Positions 16,234 through 24,973 are shown, counted from the stretch's first letter. The stretch: 64,000 nucleotides of DNA from Candidatus Avelusimicrobium gallinaceum (GCA_944324965.1 CALUYH010000002.1:104263-168262); one strand, 5' to 3'. Notes: generated by a model not told the origin, from the letters alone. Translations and numbers: made by a program.

Positions 16234-17475
16234 ATGAAAAAGGAAAATATATTTAAGCGCATTATCAAAGGTTTTTGGAAATTGGCGTGGTGGAAAAAAA
16301 CGCTGATTATCGTGGTGTTGTTGGCCGCGGCTTGGGCGATTAAAGCCTACTTCTTTTCCGCGCCGCCTACGCCGCAGTACCGCACGGCCCGCGTGAAAAA
16401 GGGCGACATCGTGGACATTGTGGAAGCCTCCGGCCCGATTAACCCCGTCAACACGACGGAAGTCGGGGCGTTGGTGTCGGGTGAAATTTTAAAAATTTAT
16501 GTGGATTACAACACCGAAGTAAAAAAAGGCGATTTGATGGCCGTTATTGACCAGACGCAGATCTTGGCCTCGTTGGAAGAAGCCAAAGCGCGCCTGTCGT
16601 CTGCCAAAGAGAGCCTCTCCTCGGCGGAAGTATCGTATAAGCTGGCCAAAAAGAACTACGAACGCTACCAGGCGCTGTACGAAAAAGAATACGTTTCCAA
16701 GGTCAATTTGGAAGAATACGAACTGGCCTACGTAAACGCCAAAAGCAGTTTAAATTCGGCCCAGGCCAACGTGGTGCAGGCGCAATCCAACCTGGACACG
16801 GCCGAAAAAGATTTATCCAACACCAAAATCGTCTCCCCCATTGACGGTGTGGTGCTTACCAAAAAAGTAAGCGAAGGCCAAACCATTACGGCCGGTTTCT
16901 CCACGCCGGAACTGTTTGTGGTGGCGCAGGATTTAACCAAAATGCAGATTGAGGCCAAAGTGTCCGAGGCGGACATCGTCAAGATCCAGCCCGGGCAGGA
17001 GGCCGACTTTACGCTGGACGGCTACATGGGCGAAACGTTCCACGGCGTGGTGCGCCAGGTGCGCACAAACTATGTGGACACGTCGGACTCTACCACTACG
17101 TCTTCCAGCGGCACGACGTACACCGTGATTATTGACGTGGATAACTCCGATTTGCGCTTAAAACCGGGTATGACCGCCACGCTGACCATCCGCACCCAGG
17201 ACAAAAAAGACGTCCTGCTGGTGCCCAACGAAGCGCTGCGCTTCTCCCCCTCCACCAACACCCATAAATACGAAAATACCGGCGTGTGGAAGGCCGAGCC
17301 AGGCATGCAGCCCCAGCGCGTGGACGTGACAATCGGCATTATCGCCACCAAGCAGACGGAAATTACCGGCGGCGACATTGAAGAAGGCGATATGGTGATT
17401 GTGGGCGAAAACAACCTCAAAGCCTCTACGTCCAACCAAGCCGGCGGCCCGCCGCGGCCGGGCAGACGGCGCTAG
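16234..17475 (+). CDS. macA: Periplasmic adaptor subunit of a tripartite exporter (MacA-like)
   Basis: Membrane-fusion protein linking the inner-membrane ABC transporter to the TolC-like channel. The 413-residue product has one N-terminal transmembrane helix (about 21-43), a lipoyl half-motif (GDIVDIVEASGPINPVNTTEVGALVSGEI), a coiled-coil hairpin of about 90 residues, the second lipoyl half (SPIDGVVLTKKVSEGQTITAG) and beta-barrel/membrane-proximal domains. The Ser/Thr-rich insertion DTSDSTTTSSSGTTYT near residue 285 resembles that of MacA. It sits between tolC (1 nt gap) and the ATPase gene (9 nt gap), so all four are one operon. Confidence 0.9.
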   Translation: MKKENIFKRIIKGFWKLAWWKKTLIIVVLLAAAWAIKAYFFSAPPTPQYRTARVKKGDIVDIVEASGPINPVNTTEVGALVSGEILKIYVDYNTEVKKGDLMAVIDQTQILASLEEAKARLSSAKESLSSAEVSYKLAKKNYERYQALYEKEYVSKVNLEEYELAYVNAKSSLNSAQANVVQAQSNLDTAEKDLSNTKIVSPIDGVVLTKKVSEGQTITAGFSTPELFVVAQDLTKMQIEAKVSEADIVKIQPGQEADFTLDGYMGETFHGVVRQVRTNYVDTSDSTTTSSSGTTYTVIIDVDNSDLRLKPGMTATLTIRTQDKKDVLLVPNEALRFSPSTNTHKYENTGVWKAEPGMQPQRVDVTIGIIATKQTEITGGDIEEGDMVIVGENNLKASTSNQAGGPPRPGRRR

Positions 17476-17484
17476 GAGGCGGCT

Positions 17485-18171
17485 ATGGCGCTGATTGATA
17501 CGCGGGACTTGTACAAAATTTACACGCTGGGCGACGTGGAGGTAAGAGCCTTAAACGGCGTAAGCGTGTCCATTGAAAAGGGCGAATTTGTGGCCGTTAT
17601 GGGCCCGTCCGGTTCGGGCAAGTCCACCTTCATGAACATTTTGGGCTGTTTGGATAAGCCGACCCGCGGCAAGTATATTTTGGACGGCATAGACGTCACC
17701 GCGACGGACTTATCCAAATTGGCCGGCGTGCGCAACCGCAAAATCGGGTTTGTGTTCCAGGGGTTTAACCTCATCAAACGCACCACCGCGGTGGAAAACG
17801 TGGAACTGCCGATGATTTACAACCACACCCCCGCACACTTGCGCCGCCAAAAAGCGTTGGACGCGCTGAAGGCTGTGGGGCTTGAAAAACGCGCCTTCCA
17901 CCTGCCCAACCAGTTATCGGGCGGGCAGCAGCAGCGTGTGGCCATTGCGCGTTCGCTCGTGTGTGACGCACCCATCATCTTTGCCGACGAACCGACCGGT
18001 AACCTGGATACCAAAATGAGTATTGAAGTGATGGACCTTTTTACGCGCCTGAATAAGGAAATGGGCAAAACCATTATTCTGATTACGCACGAACCGGACA
18101 TTGCGGAATATGCGTCGCGCCTGATTAAATTTAAAGACGGCGAAAAAATCAGCGATGAGGTAAAAAAATAA
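17485..18171 (+). CDS. ABC transporter ATP-binding protein (MacB/LolD type)
   Basis: Nucleotide-binding subunit of the exporter, 228 residues. Walker A GPSGSGKS (about 40-47), the signature LSGGQQQR, Walker B IIFADEPTGNLD and the switch His in LITHEP are all present, with the MacB/LolD-type insertion DLSKLAGVRNRKIGFVFQGFNLI. In E. coli MacB this domain is fused to the permease; here the two are separate genes with a 1-nt gap, a common arrangement in other phyla. AGGAGG precedes the ATG. Confidence 0.93.
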   Translation: MALIDTRDLYKIYTLGDVEVRALNGVSVSIEKGEFVAVMGPSGSGKSTFMNILGCLDKPTRGKYILDGIDVTATDLSKLAGVRNRKIGFVFQGFNLIKRTTAVENVELPMIYNHTPAHLRRQKALDALKAVGLEKRAFHLPNQLSGGQQQRVAIARSLVCDAPIIFADEPTGNLDTKMSIEVMDLFTRLNKEMGKTIILITHEPDIAEYASRLIKFKDGEKISDEVKK

Positions 18172-18172
18172 T

Positions 18173-19399
18173 ATGTGGGATTCTTTTTACGCGATTTTTA
18201 AAATTTCGCTCAAAGCCATTTTTGCCAACAAAATGCGTGCCGCGCTGACGAGCTTGGGGATTGTTATCGGCGTGTCGGCCGTTATTACGATGTTGGCCGT
18301 CGGCTCCGGCGCCCAAAAAAGCGTGACGGACAGCGTCTCCCGCTTTGGTACGAACATTTTGTTTCTGCGCCAGCCGTGGGATTTGGACGAAAGCATTTCC
18401 TCCCCCAAGGACGTAACGATGACCGACGTGTACGCCATCCGCAGCCTGGACGGCGTGGCTGCGGCCGCCCCGTATATTACCACCAGTTTTGACATAAAAT
18501 ACTCCAACACCAGCGTCGCTTTGAGTGTGCTGGCCACGGACCCGGACATCTTTTTGACGTACGACTGGCCCATTGAAAGCGGCCGCCAATTCACCCAGCA
18601 GGAAGTGAACGATTACGCCCAAGTGGTGGTGCTGGGCTCGTCGGCCGCGCAGACGATTTTCAGCGATGTGGACCCGCTTAACAAAACCATCGTGCTGGAC
18701 AACATTCCGTTTAAAGTGGTGGGTGTCGTGAAAAAAACGGGCCAGAGCGGCATGGGCTTTGATATGGACGAAGGCGCCTTAATCCCCTACACCACCGGCA
18801 AAGTAAAAATGAACGCCGGGTGGAACAGCTCGGACCGCCGCGCCCTGGACCGCGTGGTCATCAAAGTGGCCGATTTTAACACCATTGAAAATACCAAAGT
18901 GGACATTCAAAACGCCGTGCGCAACACGCACCGCATCCACCCGCTGGGGAAGGACGACTTCCAATTGGACGATTTCGCTTCGTTTATTGAGCAAGCCAAA
19001 ACCATGGGCAAGACGATGAGCCTGTTGCTGGGCGCCATCGGGGCCGTATCGCTGATTGTGGGCGGTATCGGCGTGATGAACATTATGCTCGTATCGGTCA
19101 CCGAACGCACGCGCGAAATCGGCATTCGTATGGCCATCGGCGCCACCAGCTGGGATATCCGCCTGCAGTTCTTGGTGGAATCGGTCACCCTGTCCTGCAT
19201 CGGCGGGCTAATCGGCATTTTGCTGGGGGTCGTCATCACACTTATCGTGGCGGCCAACTCCACCATTCCGGCGGAGCTGAGCTTGTCGGCAGTGCTGCTT
19301 TCGGTGGGGTTTTCGGCGGCAACGGGTGTGTTCTTCGGGTTCTATCCGGCCTACAAAGCCTCCAAACTTACCCCGATTGACGCGCTGCGCTACGAATAA
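18173..19399 (+). CDS. ABC transporter permease (MacB/FtsX type)
   Basis: Inner-membrane component of the MacAB-TolC-like exporter, 408 residues. The layout is that of MacB/FtsX permeases: a first helix near residue 20-45 (AALTSLGIVIGVSAVITMLAVG), a large periplasmic MacB_PCD domain (about 50-270), then three helices, including GAIGAVSLIVGGIGVMNIMLVSVTERTREIGIRMAIGA. MacB-type transporters are mechanotransmitters that push substrates from the periplasm through TolC, typically peptides, lipids, siderophores or macrolides; which one applies here is unknown. A strong terminator follows. Confidence 0.93.
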   Translation: MWDSFYAIFKISLKAIFANKMRAALTSLGIVIGVSAVITMLAVGSGAQKSVTDSVSRFGTNILFLRQPWDLDESISSPKDVTMTDVYAIRSLDGVAAAAPYITTSFDIKYSNTSVALSVLATDPDIFLTYDWPIESGRQFTQQEVNDYAQVVVLGSSAAQTIFSDVDPLNKTIVLDNIPFKVVGVVKKTGQSGMGFDMDEGALIPYTTGKVKMNAGWNSSDRRALDRVVIKVADFNTIENTKVDIQNAVRNTHRIHPLGKDDFQLDDFASFIEQAKTMGKTMSLLLGAIGAVSLIVGGIGVMNIMLVSVTERTREIGIRMAIGATSWDIRLQFLVESVTLSCIGGLIGILLGVVITLIVAANSTIPAELSLSAVLLSVGFSAATGVFFGFYPAYKASKLTPIDALRYE

Positions 19400-19420
19400 T
19401 TTTACACGTGGGGGAAATCA

Positions 19421-19454
19421 AACCGTCCCGCATTTGTCGCGGGGCGGTTTTTTT
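19421..19454 (+). terminator. Intrinsic terminator of the tolC-macA-macB operon
   Basis: AACCGTCCCGC and GCGGGGCGGTT pair imperfectly around a short loop, followed by a run of T residues. Confidence 0.85.
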
Positions 19455-19532
19455 ACGGGGAAATGGGTTGCCTTTTTGAGCGGTGCCTGCTTGGCGGCTG
19501 TGCCGCGCTGTGCGGAGCGGGCGGCACACGGC

Positions 19533-19560
19533 AAAAAAATACCCCGGCCGGAGCCGGGGT
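19533..19560 (-). terminator. Intrinsic terminator after the MFS fusion gene
   Basis: Minus-strand hairpin ACCCCGGC / GCCGGGGT (19541-19560) followed by ATTTTTTT. Confidence 0.9.
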
Positions 19561-19565
19561 GAAGA

Positions 19566-22346
19566 TTAATTATTTCCAACGGGCGGATTGTCCGAGCGGC
19601 CCAACAGGCGGTTGATGATTCTTTTGAACCAATTGGGTTTGGCCGGCCCTTGGGCAGATTTGGGCGCCTGGCGGCCTTCAATCCGTTTGAAAATCAAGGC
19701 GGACAAAACGGCCAGGGCGGACGGAATGCCAATCATCGCGGCCGTGGTGGCGTCAGCCGAGGAGAAAACCCCCGCCGCCATCAGGTTTTCGGCCAGGTTC
19801 GTCAGCAACATCGGCCCGAACGCGCACGAAATGGCGCTGGCCACAATCAAGGCCACAATGCGGTCCTGCGTTTTGGCGTTTTTGGCGGTGCGGGCAAAAG
19901 CCAACGTAAACGCCGTAGAAATGCCCACCTCGGCCGCAAACAGCGCCGCCGTCAGCGCGTATACATTGCCCGAAAAAGGCAGCGCCGCCAATCCCCCCGC
20001 GCCGGCCAGCAGCGTGGCAATGGACATATTGTTTTTGGGGAACCATTTCAAGAACCCTTTGGCCAGGTTGCGCCCGATTAAAAACGGTACGGCAAACTGC
20101 AATAAACCAAAGATGTATTGGGAAGAAGATCCTCCCGTCAGTTCCGGCAGCAGGAACAGAAAGCCGTTGTTGTACGACATTTCCACCGCGTTCATCAGCA
20201 TAAGCCCCAGCAACAGGCCGGCTACGCCTTTTTCTTCTTTAAACAGGCGGACATAGCTGTTGTTTAACAACGAGGACGTAAGCGTATAGGCGCGGCGTCC
20301 GCGTTTGCCGTCTTTGGCGGTCGGCTGGGCCGGTTTGGCTTCCAGGGCCGGTTTGGTATTGGGGATTTTGGATAAGTTCACCCCCAGCGCGGCGGCCGCC
20401 ACCAGCGGGATGGGTAATGCAAACGTAAAGCTCCAATCCATCCCCAGTACATTGGTGGAAATGAACGGGAAGGCAAACGAGGACATCATCCCCAGCGCGC
20501 GGCTAAGCTCGGTATTGGCCGTTCTTTTTTGCAACACCAAATCGCTGGCGCCTTTGCTTAAATCGGTCATCATCGGGCCGACGGCGTTGTGCACAAACAC
20601 GCCCCCGGTGCTGGCCAACATAATGCAGCCCAAAATGCTGTAAAAGTGTGCCCACATGTCGGCCTGCGGGACAAACGCCCCGTTCAAGCCAAACAGCGTG
20701 ACCCCCGCCGTGAACCCCGTAGCCATTAATCCCAGGCCCAGGTTCATGGCGGCTTTGCGGCCGAATTTTTCTTTAATCCAGTTGGACAGAAACGCCCCGA
20801 CCGAATACGGCAGATACGTCGCCACGGCCACTAAAATGTTGTCGCTTAACGACAGGTTGAAACTGGAGCCGATGTTGGCAATGACCGGCGTGGCCACTTC
20901 CAGCCCGATGATGTACGACGCGGCGTACAGGCTGGCGCGCTGAAGGGCGCCTTTGAGACCGGTAGCCTGCTGCGGTTGGAAGGCGGCCGCCGGCTGCACT
21001 TTTTTGGGCGAAAGGAATTTTTTAACGGACGAAAAAACTTTTTTCGCCCCGTTCCACAAGGCAGGCACCGGGATGCCGCCGTACAAAACGCCGCTGTTTC
21101 CCGCGGGGTCTTTTTGCGTGCGGCCCAAAAAGCTGAACGCTTTGGCCGTTTGCCCTGTCGTTTGTTCGGCGGTTTGCGCGGCGCTTCCCCCCGCCGGTAC
21201 GGAAAGCGCATCGGCCCGGAGCGTTTCGTTTGCGGGCAAGGTTAATTTCGGCAATTCAACCGCCGGCAAAACGGGCGCGGCGGCCATCGCCGGAGCACCG
21301 GCGAAAGCGGGCGCTGCTTGGCGGCCCAAATTCATATACAGCGTGGTGGCCTCGGCCGACGGGTCAGCCGCCATCGTATTTACTTTGCCCAGCGTTTTTA
21401 ACACCGGCACGAAGGCGTCCGTTTGAGCGGCCGTTTCGGGCGCGGCGGACAGGGAAAGCGAAACGCCTTGCTGTTGTGCATAGCGGGCCACACTGTTCCA
21501 CAGCGGGCCTTGGCTGCCGGCGGCCGCGGACAAGGCGGCCAGTTCTTCTTTGGCGCCTAAGCGTAACAGCGCTCTGGCGGCGGCGGCTTCGGCCAGCGGT
21601 TCAGCCGGCGTGTGGGCCGCTTTGCGGTAAAAATCCAAAATCAGCGCCCCGTCTTTTTTCGTGCCGTATACGCCCAGGGCCGCCACATCGGCCAGGGCTT
21701 GGTTCAAAGCGCGTACGGACGCGTTTTTATTGCGAAATTCGCCCACCCACGCGGTTAACGGAGCGTCCGGCAAAGAGGAAAAAGACCCAAGCGACGCTTG
21801 CAAATCCGTGCGCCAAAATTGCGCCGCGCGTGCCAGCTGCCCTTCGGTCGCGTTGCCCGCCAGGGCCACTTGGACAAATTCGTTGCGCAACATACCGGCG
21901 CGTACATTTGCGTTGGGATAAGTCAAAATGCGTTCCGCCACACGGGCCGTGTGCCCGTTGGCCACCCGCTCGCGGATTTGGGCATACGTCAAATTTTCGC
22001 CCAAGGTGGCTTGTACGACGGTTCTTTCTACCTTGCGGTGCATCGTTTGCGCCGTTTCGTCATTCAAGGCCGGGTTGGCGGCCCCGGATAAAACAGGCGT
22101 CCGTGCGACCGTGCCCTGTATTGCCGCGGTCTCGGATAACGCCTTCGCCGCAGCGATGTTGCCGGCGGCCGCCGCCGGAACGGAAGCGGAGGTGCCTAAG
22201 CGCGGCGTGAAGGCTTTTTGGGTTCCCCGGGAAGTAAGGGCTTTTACTCCGCGCACGATGTGGCGCGGGGCTTGCTGGGCCGTGACGGGAGCGGAACTAA
22301 GCCCGATGATGCTGACACTGACCCATAACGCGATGATTTTTTTCAT
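19566..22346 (-). CDS. Exported helical-repeat domain fused to an MFS transporter
   Basis: A 926-residue protein with an unusual build. Residues 1-24 form a signal peptide (MKKIIALWVSVSIIGLSSAPVTAQ). Residues about 25-340 are Ala-rich, helical and HEAT-like (for example ARVAERILTYPNANVRAGML). A Pro/Ala-rich linker follows. From about residue 470 to 900 there are about 12 transmembrane helices with the MFS loop 2-3 motif in NWIKEKFGRKAAMNLGLGLMATG. The C-terminal end is basic. If the signal peptide is real, about 440 residues lie in the periplasm before the transporter. Substrate unknown. A hairpin at 22374-22402 lies in its leader. No neighbour on the same strand. Confidence 0.75.
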   Translation of the reverse strand: MKKIIALWVSVSIIGLSSAPVTAQQAPRHIVRGVKALTSRGTQKAFTPRLGTSASVPAAAAGNIAAAKALSETAAIQGTVARTPVLSGAANPALNDETAQTMHRKVERTVVQATLGENLTYAQIRERVANGHTARVAERILTYPNANVRAGMLRNEFVQVALAGNATEGQLARAAQFWRTDLQASLGSFSSLPDAPLTAWVGEFRNKNASVRALNQALADVAALGVYGTKKDGALILDFYRKAAHTPAEPLAEAAAARALLRLGAKEELAALSAAAGSQGPLWNSVARYAQQQGVSLSLSAAPETAAQTDAFVPVLKTLGKVNTMAADPSAEATTLYMNLGRQAAPAFAGAPAMAAAPVLPAVELPKLTLPANETLRADALSVPAGGSAAQTAEQTTGQTAKAFSFLGRTQKDPAGNSGVLYGGIPVPALWNGAKKVFSSVKKFLSPKKVQPAAAFQPQQATGLKGALQRASLYAASYIIGLEVATPVIANIGSSFNLSLSDNILVAVATYLPYSVGAFLSNWIKEKFGRKAAMNLGLGLMATGFTAGVTLFGLNGAFVPQADMWAHFYSILGCIMLASTGGVFVHNAVGPMMTDLSKGASDLVLQKRTANTELSRALGMMSSFAFPFISTNVLGMDWSFTFALPIPLVAAAALGVNLSKIPNTKPALEAKPAQPTAKDGKRGRRAYTLTSSLLNNSYVRLFKEEKGVAGLLLGLMLMNAVEMSYNNGFLFLLPELTGGSSSQYIFGLLQFAVPFLIGRNLAKGFLKWFPKNNMSIATLLAGAGGLAALPFSGNVYALTAALFAAEVGISTAFTLAFARTAKNAKTQDRIVALIVASAISCAFGPMLLTNLAENLMAAGVFSSADATTAAMIGIPSALAVLSALIFKRIEGRQAPKSAQGPAKPNWFKRIINRLLGRSDNPPVGNN

Positions 22347-22373
22347 TCTCTTTCTTTTTCCTCTTGCAATAAA

Positions 22374-22402
22374 AAAACCCGCTCTTTTTTAAAAGGCGGG
22401 TT
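22374..22402 (-). terminator. Terminator-like hairpin in the leader of the MFS fusion gene
   Basis: On the minus strand AACCCGCC and the downstream GCGGGTTTTTTT form a hairpin with an A/T loop and a long T-run, about 27 nt before the ATG at 22346. Since no gene on this strand precedes it, it could attenuate the MFS gene or block antisense transcription. Confidence 0.5.
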
Positions 22403-22440
22403 TGTATAAACACAACAAAAAAATTCAGCTATATTATATA

Positions 22441-22573
22441 CAAACTCCCTTTAAACACTTACCCATGGAAATACGCACCATGCTAAAACGAACGGTTAGC
22501 ATCGTGTGGGTAAAGTATTTAATCAAAAGAGAGTTGTATTTCATATATTTCTTATCGGGCGCGGCCCGTTTTT
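22441..22573 (+). ncRNA. Candidate small RNA with a long hairpin and its own terminator
   Basis: The segment 22441-22536 forms one long imperfect hairpin: outer arms CAAACTCCCTTT and AAAAGAGAGTTG, middle CTTACCCA and TGGGTAAAG, inner CCATGCTAA and TTAGCATCG. It is followed by CGGGCGCGGCCCG plus T5 (22556-22573), a compact terminator. A TATTAT (22432-22437) could be the -10 box. No protein frame exists. The shape recalls 6S RNA, but no family was matched. Confidence 0.5.
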
Positions 22574-22724
22574 AAAAACATCTTTTTAATTATAGCAATT
22601 TGCACGTAAAAAATGTCAAATAATTTTTAATCCTTTTTTATTTTTCAAACGGCTTTTGCTTTGCTACATTATTAGAGAAGCAAAAATAGTGCAATAAAAA
22701 AACTGTAAACAGGGTTATAAGAAT

Positions 22725-23321
22725 ATGGATCCTACGTTAACGCAACGAACAGACGATGAACTCGTCTTGCTCTTTAAATCAGGGTCGGGGGACGCTTTTG
22801 AGGAACTGGTGTACCGTTATAAAAACTCCTTGTACCAGTACATTATGAGTATGGTGCAGGACGAAGGCGCCGCAGGGGATTTGTTTCAGGAAGTGTTTAT
22901 CGCGCTTTTTAAACATGCGGATAAATACGAACCGCGGGGCAAATTTAAGTCGTGGCTGTTTTTAACGGCGCGCAACCGGGTGCTTAATTTTTTTCGGGAC
23001 CGGGACCAATTAACCTCCCTGGACCAGACGGACGAAGAAGGCAACGCCTTCTTGCACGACACGCTGCCGGACGGGGAACCTTCGCTTTTGGAAGGCCTGG
23101 CCGGGCGCGAAACGGAAGAAGAAATCCGCCGCGCGGCGTTGGAATTGCCGCAGCGTCAGCGCGAAATGATTTATTTGCGCCAGTATTTGTCTTTTAAAGA
23201 AATTGCCGAATTGTTGAACAGGCCCTTAGGCACCGTGTTGGCAGATTGCCACCGGGCGATAAAAAAAATGCAGCGCATTTTGGCGGCGCAGCAAGGGGCC
23301 GGGCGAGAGGTAAACGTATGA
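22725..23321 (+). CDS. ECF-type RNA polymerase sigma factor
   Basis: Directs RNA polymerase to a stress regulon. The 198-residue protein has sigma region 2 (DAFEELVYRYKNSLYQYIMSMV through KFKSWLFLTARNRVLNFFRD, about 20-95) and region 4 with a helix-turn-helix (LPQRQREMIYLRQYLSFKEIAELLNRPLGTVLADCHRAIKKM, about 145-188). Region 3 is absent, as in group 4 sigma factors. Its stop overlaps the start of the anti-sigma gene (ATGA at 23318), which ties production of the two together. It lies downstream of the candidate small RNA. Confidence 0.92.
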   Translation: MDPTLTQRTDDELVLLFKSGSGDAFEELVYRYKNSLYQYIMSMVQDEGAAGDLFQEVFIALFKHADKYEPRGKFKSWLFLTARNRVLNFFRDRDQLTSLDQTDEEGNAFLHDTLPDGEPSLLEGLAGRETEEEIRRAALELPQRQREMIYLRQYLSFKEIAELLNRPLGTVLADCHRAIKKMQRILAAQQGAGREVNV

Positions 23322-23719
23322 AGGATTGCGAAAAAGTGATGCTGTATGCATCTGACGAACTGGACGGAACGGAAAAAGCCGCGTTTGAAAAGCATTTGCA
23401 GGCGTGTGCTTCCTGCCGGGCGGAGCTGGCGCTGTTGCGCCGGACGGAAGAAGCCCTGGCGGCCCCGGCGGCCCCGGCCAGTGTGGTGGATGAGCTGTTC
23501 GCCAAAACCACCCGCCGCAAATCGTTTTTTGCCGGTTGGAAGCCGGCGTTGGCAGGGACGGCGCTGCTGGGCCTGGGGTTGGTGATGGTACTGGCCGGCC
23601 TGCAACCGGACAAAACCGCTTTTGACGCGTCGGAAGTGATTGCGTACATGAGCGAGAATTTGGACGAAGAATACCTGAACTTTTCAAACGACCTGGCGTT
23701 GTTTGAACAGGAATTCTGA
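23318..23719 (+). CDS. Anti-sigma factor with zinc-finger (zf-HC2) domain
   Basis: A 133-residue single-pass membrane protein. The N-terminal zf-HC2 domain shows Cys4 and the motif HLQACASC (His, Cys, Cys), which in ECF anti-sigma factors binds the sigma factor and may sense redox or zinc. One transmembrane helix follows (about residues 73-93, WKPALAGTALLGLGLVMVLAG), and a short acidic periplasmic tail. ATG at 23318 is taken because it overlaps the sigma stop by 4 nt, the usual arrangement. The exported coiled-coil protein gene follows 19 nt downstream. Confidence 0.88.
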   Translation: MKDCEKVMLYASDELDGTEKAAFEKHLQACASCRAELALLRRTEEALAAPAAPASVVDELFAKTTRRKSFFAGWKPALAGTALLGLGLVMVLAGLQPDKTAFDASEVIAYMSENLDEEYLNFSNDLALFEQEF

Positions 23720-23738
23720 CCCAAGTAGGAGGAAGCAT

Positions 23739-24383
23739 ATGAAGAAAGGATTGTTACTTGCACTTTTTGCCGCGCTGTGCGTGCCGGCGTTTGCCCAGGG
23801 CCCGCGCGATTGCAAAGGGGACGATTGCCCGCAGCCCAAGGCCCGCAAGGCCGCTGTGATGCAGGGCAAGCACGAAAAGGGCAAGAAAGATGCTCGCACG
23901 GAAGAATTCAGAAAAGCCCGCCGCGCGCACAAAGCCCAGATGAGAGCCACCGAAGAAAAAATGGAAAAATTGGTGGACGAATACAACAAGCTCACCTCGG
24001 ACAAAAAGAAAAAAGCCAAAAAAGAAGAAATTTCCGAAATGGTAGCTTCTATCCGCGACGAGCAGATTAAGTTCAAAGAAGAACAACTGGCCAAATTTAA
24101 AGAACGTCTGGACCAAATGGAAAAAAATCTGGACGAAGAAAAATCCAGCAAGGCTAAAAAAGCCTGGGTGGAAGAAAAGACGGAAGCCGTCATCGCCGAA
24201 GAAGGCGACTTGGACGTGCTCTTTGGCCCCAAACCCGGCCCGCGTATGGGCCCCGGTGCTAAAGACGGTCCGCGCATGGGCCCCGGCCCCAAAGACGGCC
24301 CGCGCATGGGCCCCGGCCCCAAGGAAGGCCCGGAAGGCAAGCAGGATGTGCCGCCTGCCCCGCCGGCCGAACCGGCCAAATAA
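23739..24383 (+). CDS. Exported coiled-coil protein with GPRMGPGPKD repeats
   Basis: A 214-residue protein: signal peptide (MKKGLLLALFAALCVPAFAQ), a long charged coiled coil (about 45-160, rich in Lys/Glu), and a C-terminal tail with three tandem 10-residue units GPRMGPGPKD ending in a Pro-rich stretch. TAGGAGGAAG is a strong ribosome site. It is the third gene of the sigma/anti-sigma operon, so it is a likely periplasmic effector or sensor of the same response, comparable in position to CpxP/Spy-like proteins, though no LTxxQ motif is visible. A terminator follows. Confidence 0.7.
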   Translation: MKKGLLLALFAALCVPAFAQGPRDCKGDDCPQPKARKAAVMQGKHEKGKKDARTEEFRKARRAHKAQMRATEEKMEKLVDEYNKLTSDKKKKAKKEEISEMVASIRDEQIKFKEEQLAKFKERLDQMEKNLDEEKSSKAKKAWVEEKTEAVIAEEGDLDVLFGPKPGPRMGPGAKDGPRMGPGPKDGPRMGPGPKEGPEGKQDVPPAPPAEPAK

Positions 24384-24403
24384 AGCCATTGGCAACCTTG
24401 TTT

Positions 24404-24433
24404 CCGGCTCTGCAACGCAGGGCCGGATTTTTT
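24404..24433 (+). terminator. Intrinsic terminator of the ECF sigma operon
   Basis: CCGGCTCTGC and GCAGGGCCGG pair with one mismatch around AAC, followed by A and six T residues. Confidence 0.85.
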
Positions 24434-24478
24434 GTGCCTGTATGCCGGGCCGGCAGGTTTCCCCCCGCGGACGGCAAC

Positions 24479-24506
24479 AAAAAACCGGGGCGTTTTTACG
24501 CCCCGG
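24479..24506 (-). terminator. Intrinsic terminator after the small lipoprotein gene
   Basis: Minus-strand hairpin CCGGGGCG / CGCCCCGG followed by six T residues. Confidence 0.9.
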
Positions 24507-24527
24507 CGTCAGGTATGCTAAAAGCGG

Positions 24528-24839
24528 TTATTTGAGCAATTCAGCCCAAGCGTCTTTTTCGGCTTGGATTTGCTGTTTGGCATTGTCCACTTTTTCCTGG
24601 AGTTGTTCTTTGGCCACGTCGGCGGCGGATTTTTGGCCGCTGGCTACGGCAGCCGCGTTTTTGGCATCTTCATAGGATTGTTTGGCGTCTAACAGTTTCT
24701 GGCGGGTTTCGGCCGATTTTTGCAACGCCTGTTCCAACGTCAACGTCTGGTTGGCGGTGGTAGTCGTGGTGGTGCCGGTGGAGGCACAGCCCGCAGCCAA
24801 TACAGCGGCGGTTACAGCAAGAAGAAACGTCTTTTTCAT
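24528..24839 (-). CDS. Small coiled-coil lipoprotein
   Basis: A 103-residue lipoprotein. The signal peptide ends in the lipobox LAAGC (Cys18), followed by a Thr-rich linker and a single long helix rich in Gln/Glu/Lys/Ala with heptad spacing. Size and shape recall Lpp-type envelope lipoproteins, but the C-terminus is WAELLK rather than the TyrArgLys of Lpp, so peptidoglycan attachment is uncertain. AAGGAGC precedes the ATG. Single-gene unit, convergent with the sigma operon and divergent from rmuC. Confidence 0.75.
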   Translation of the reverse strand: MKKTFLLAVTAAVLAAGCASTGTTTTTTANQTLTLEQALQKSAETRQKLLDAKQSYEDAKNAAAVASGQKSAADVAKEQLQEKVDNAKQQIQAEKDAWAELLK

Positions 24840-24920
24840 ATCTGTCTGCTCCTTTTTAAAGTCTTTTTTTATTGTATAACATATTGGAAAAATTGAAAAT
24901 ATTTTTTTGCCGACGGATTT

Positions 24921-24949
24921 TTAACGGGTGCGTAAAAACTTGGTAAAAT
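24921..24949 (+). promoter_or_regulatory. Promoter of rmuC
   Basis: TTAACG (24921-24926) and TAAAAT (24944-24949) are 17 nt apart, and TGG precedes the -10 box (extended -10). The same TGGTAAAAT word is found before two other genes in the window. Confidence 0.65.
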
Positions 24950-24973
24950 GAGTAAAAAGCAAGGAGATTTACT

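Noticed and set aside
21230..22210. A 326-codon plus-strand frame
   Set aside because: It is antisense to the MFS fusion gene; the sequence is Arg/Pro-rich and caused by codon bias of the real gene.
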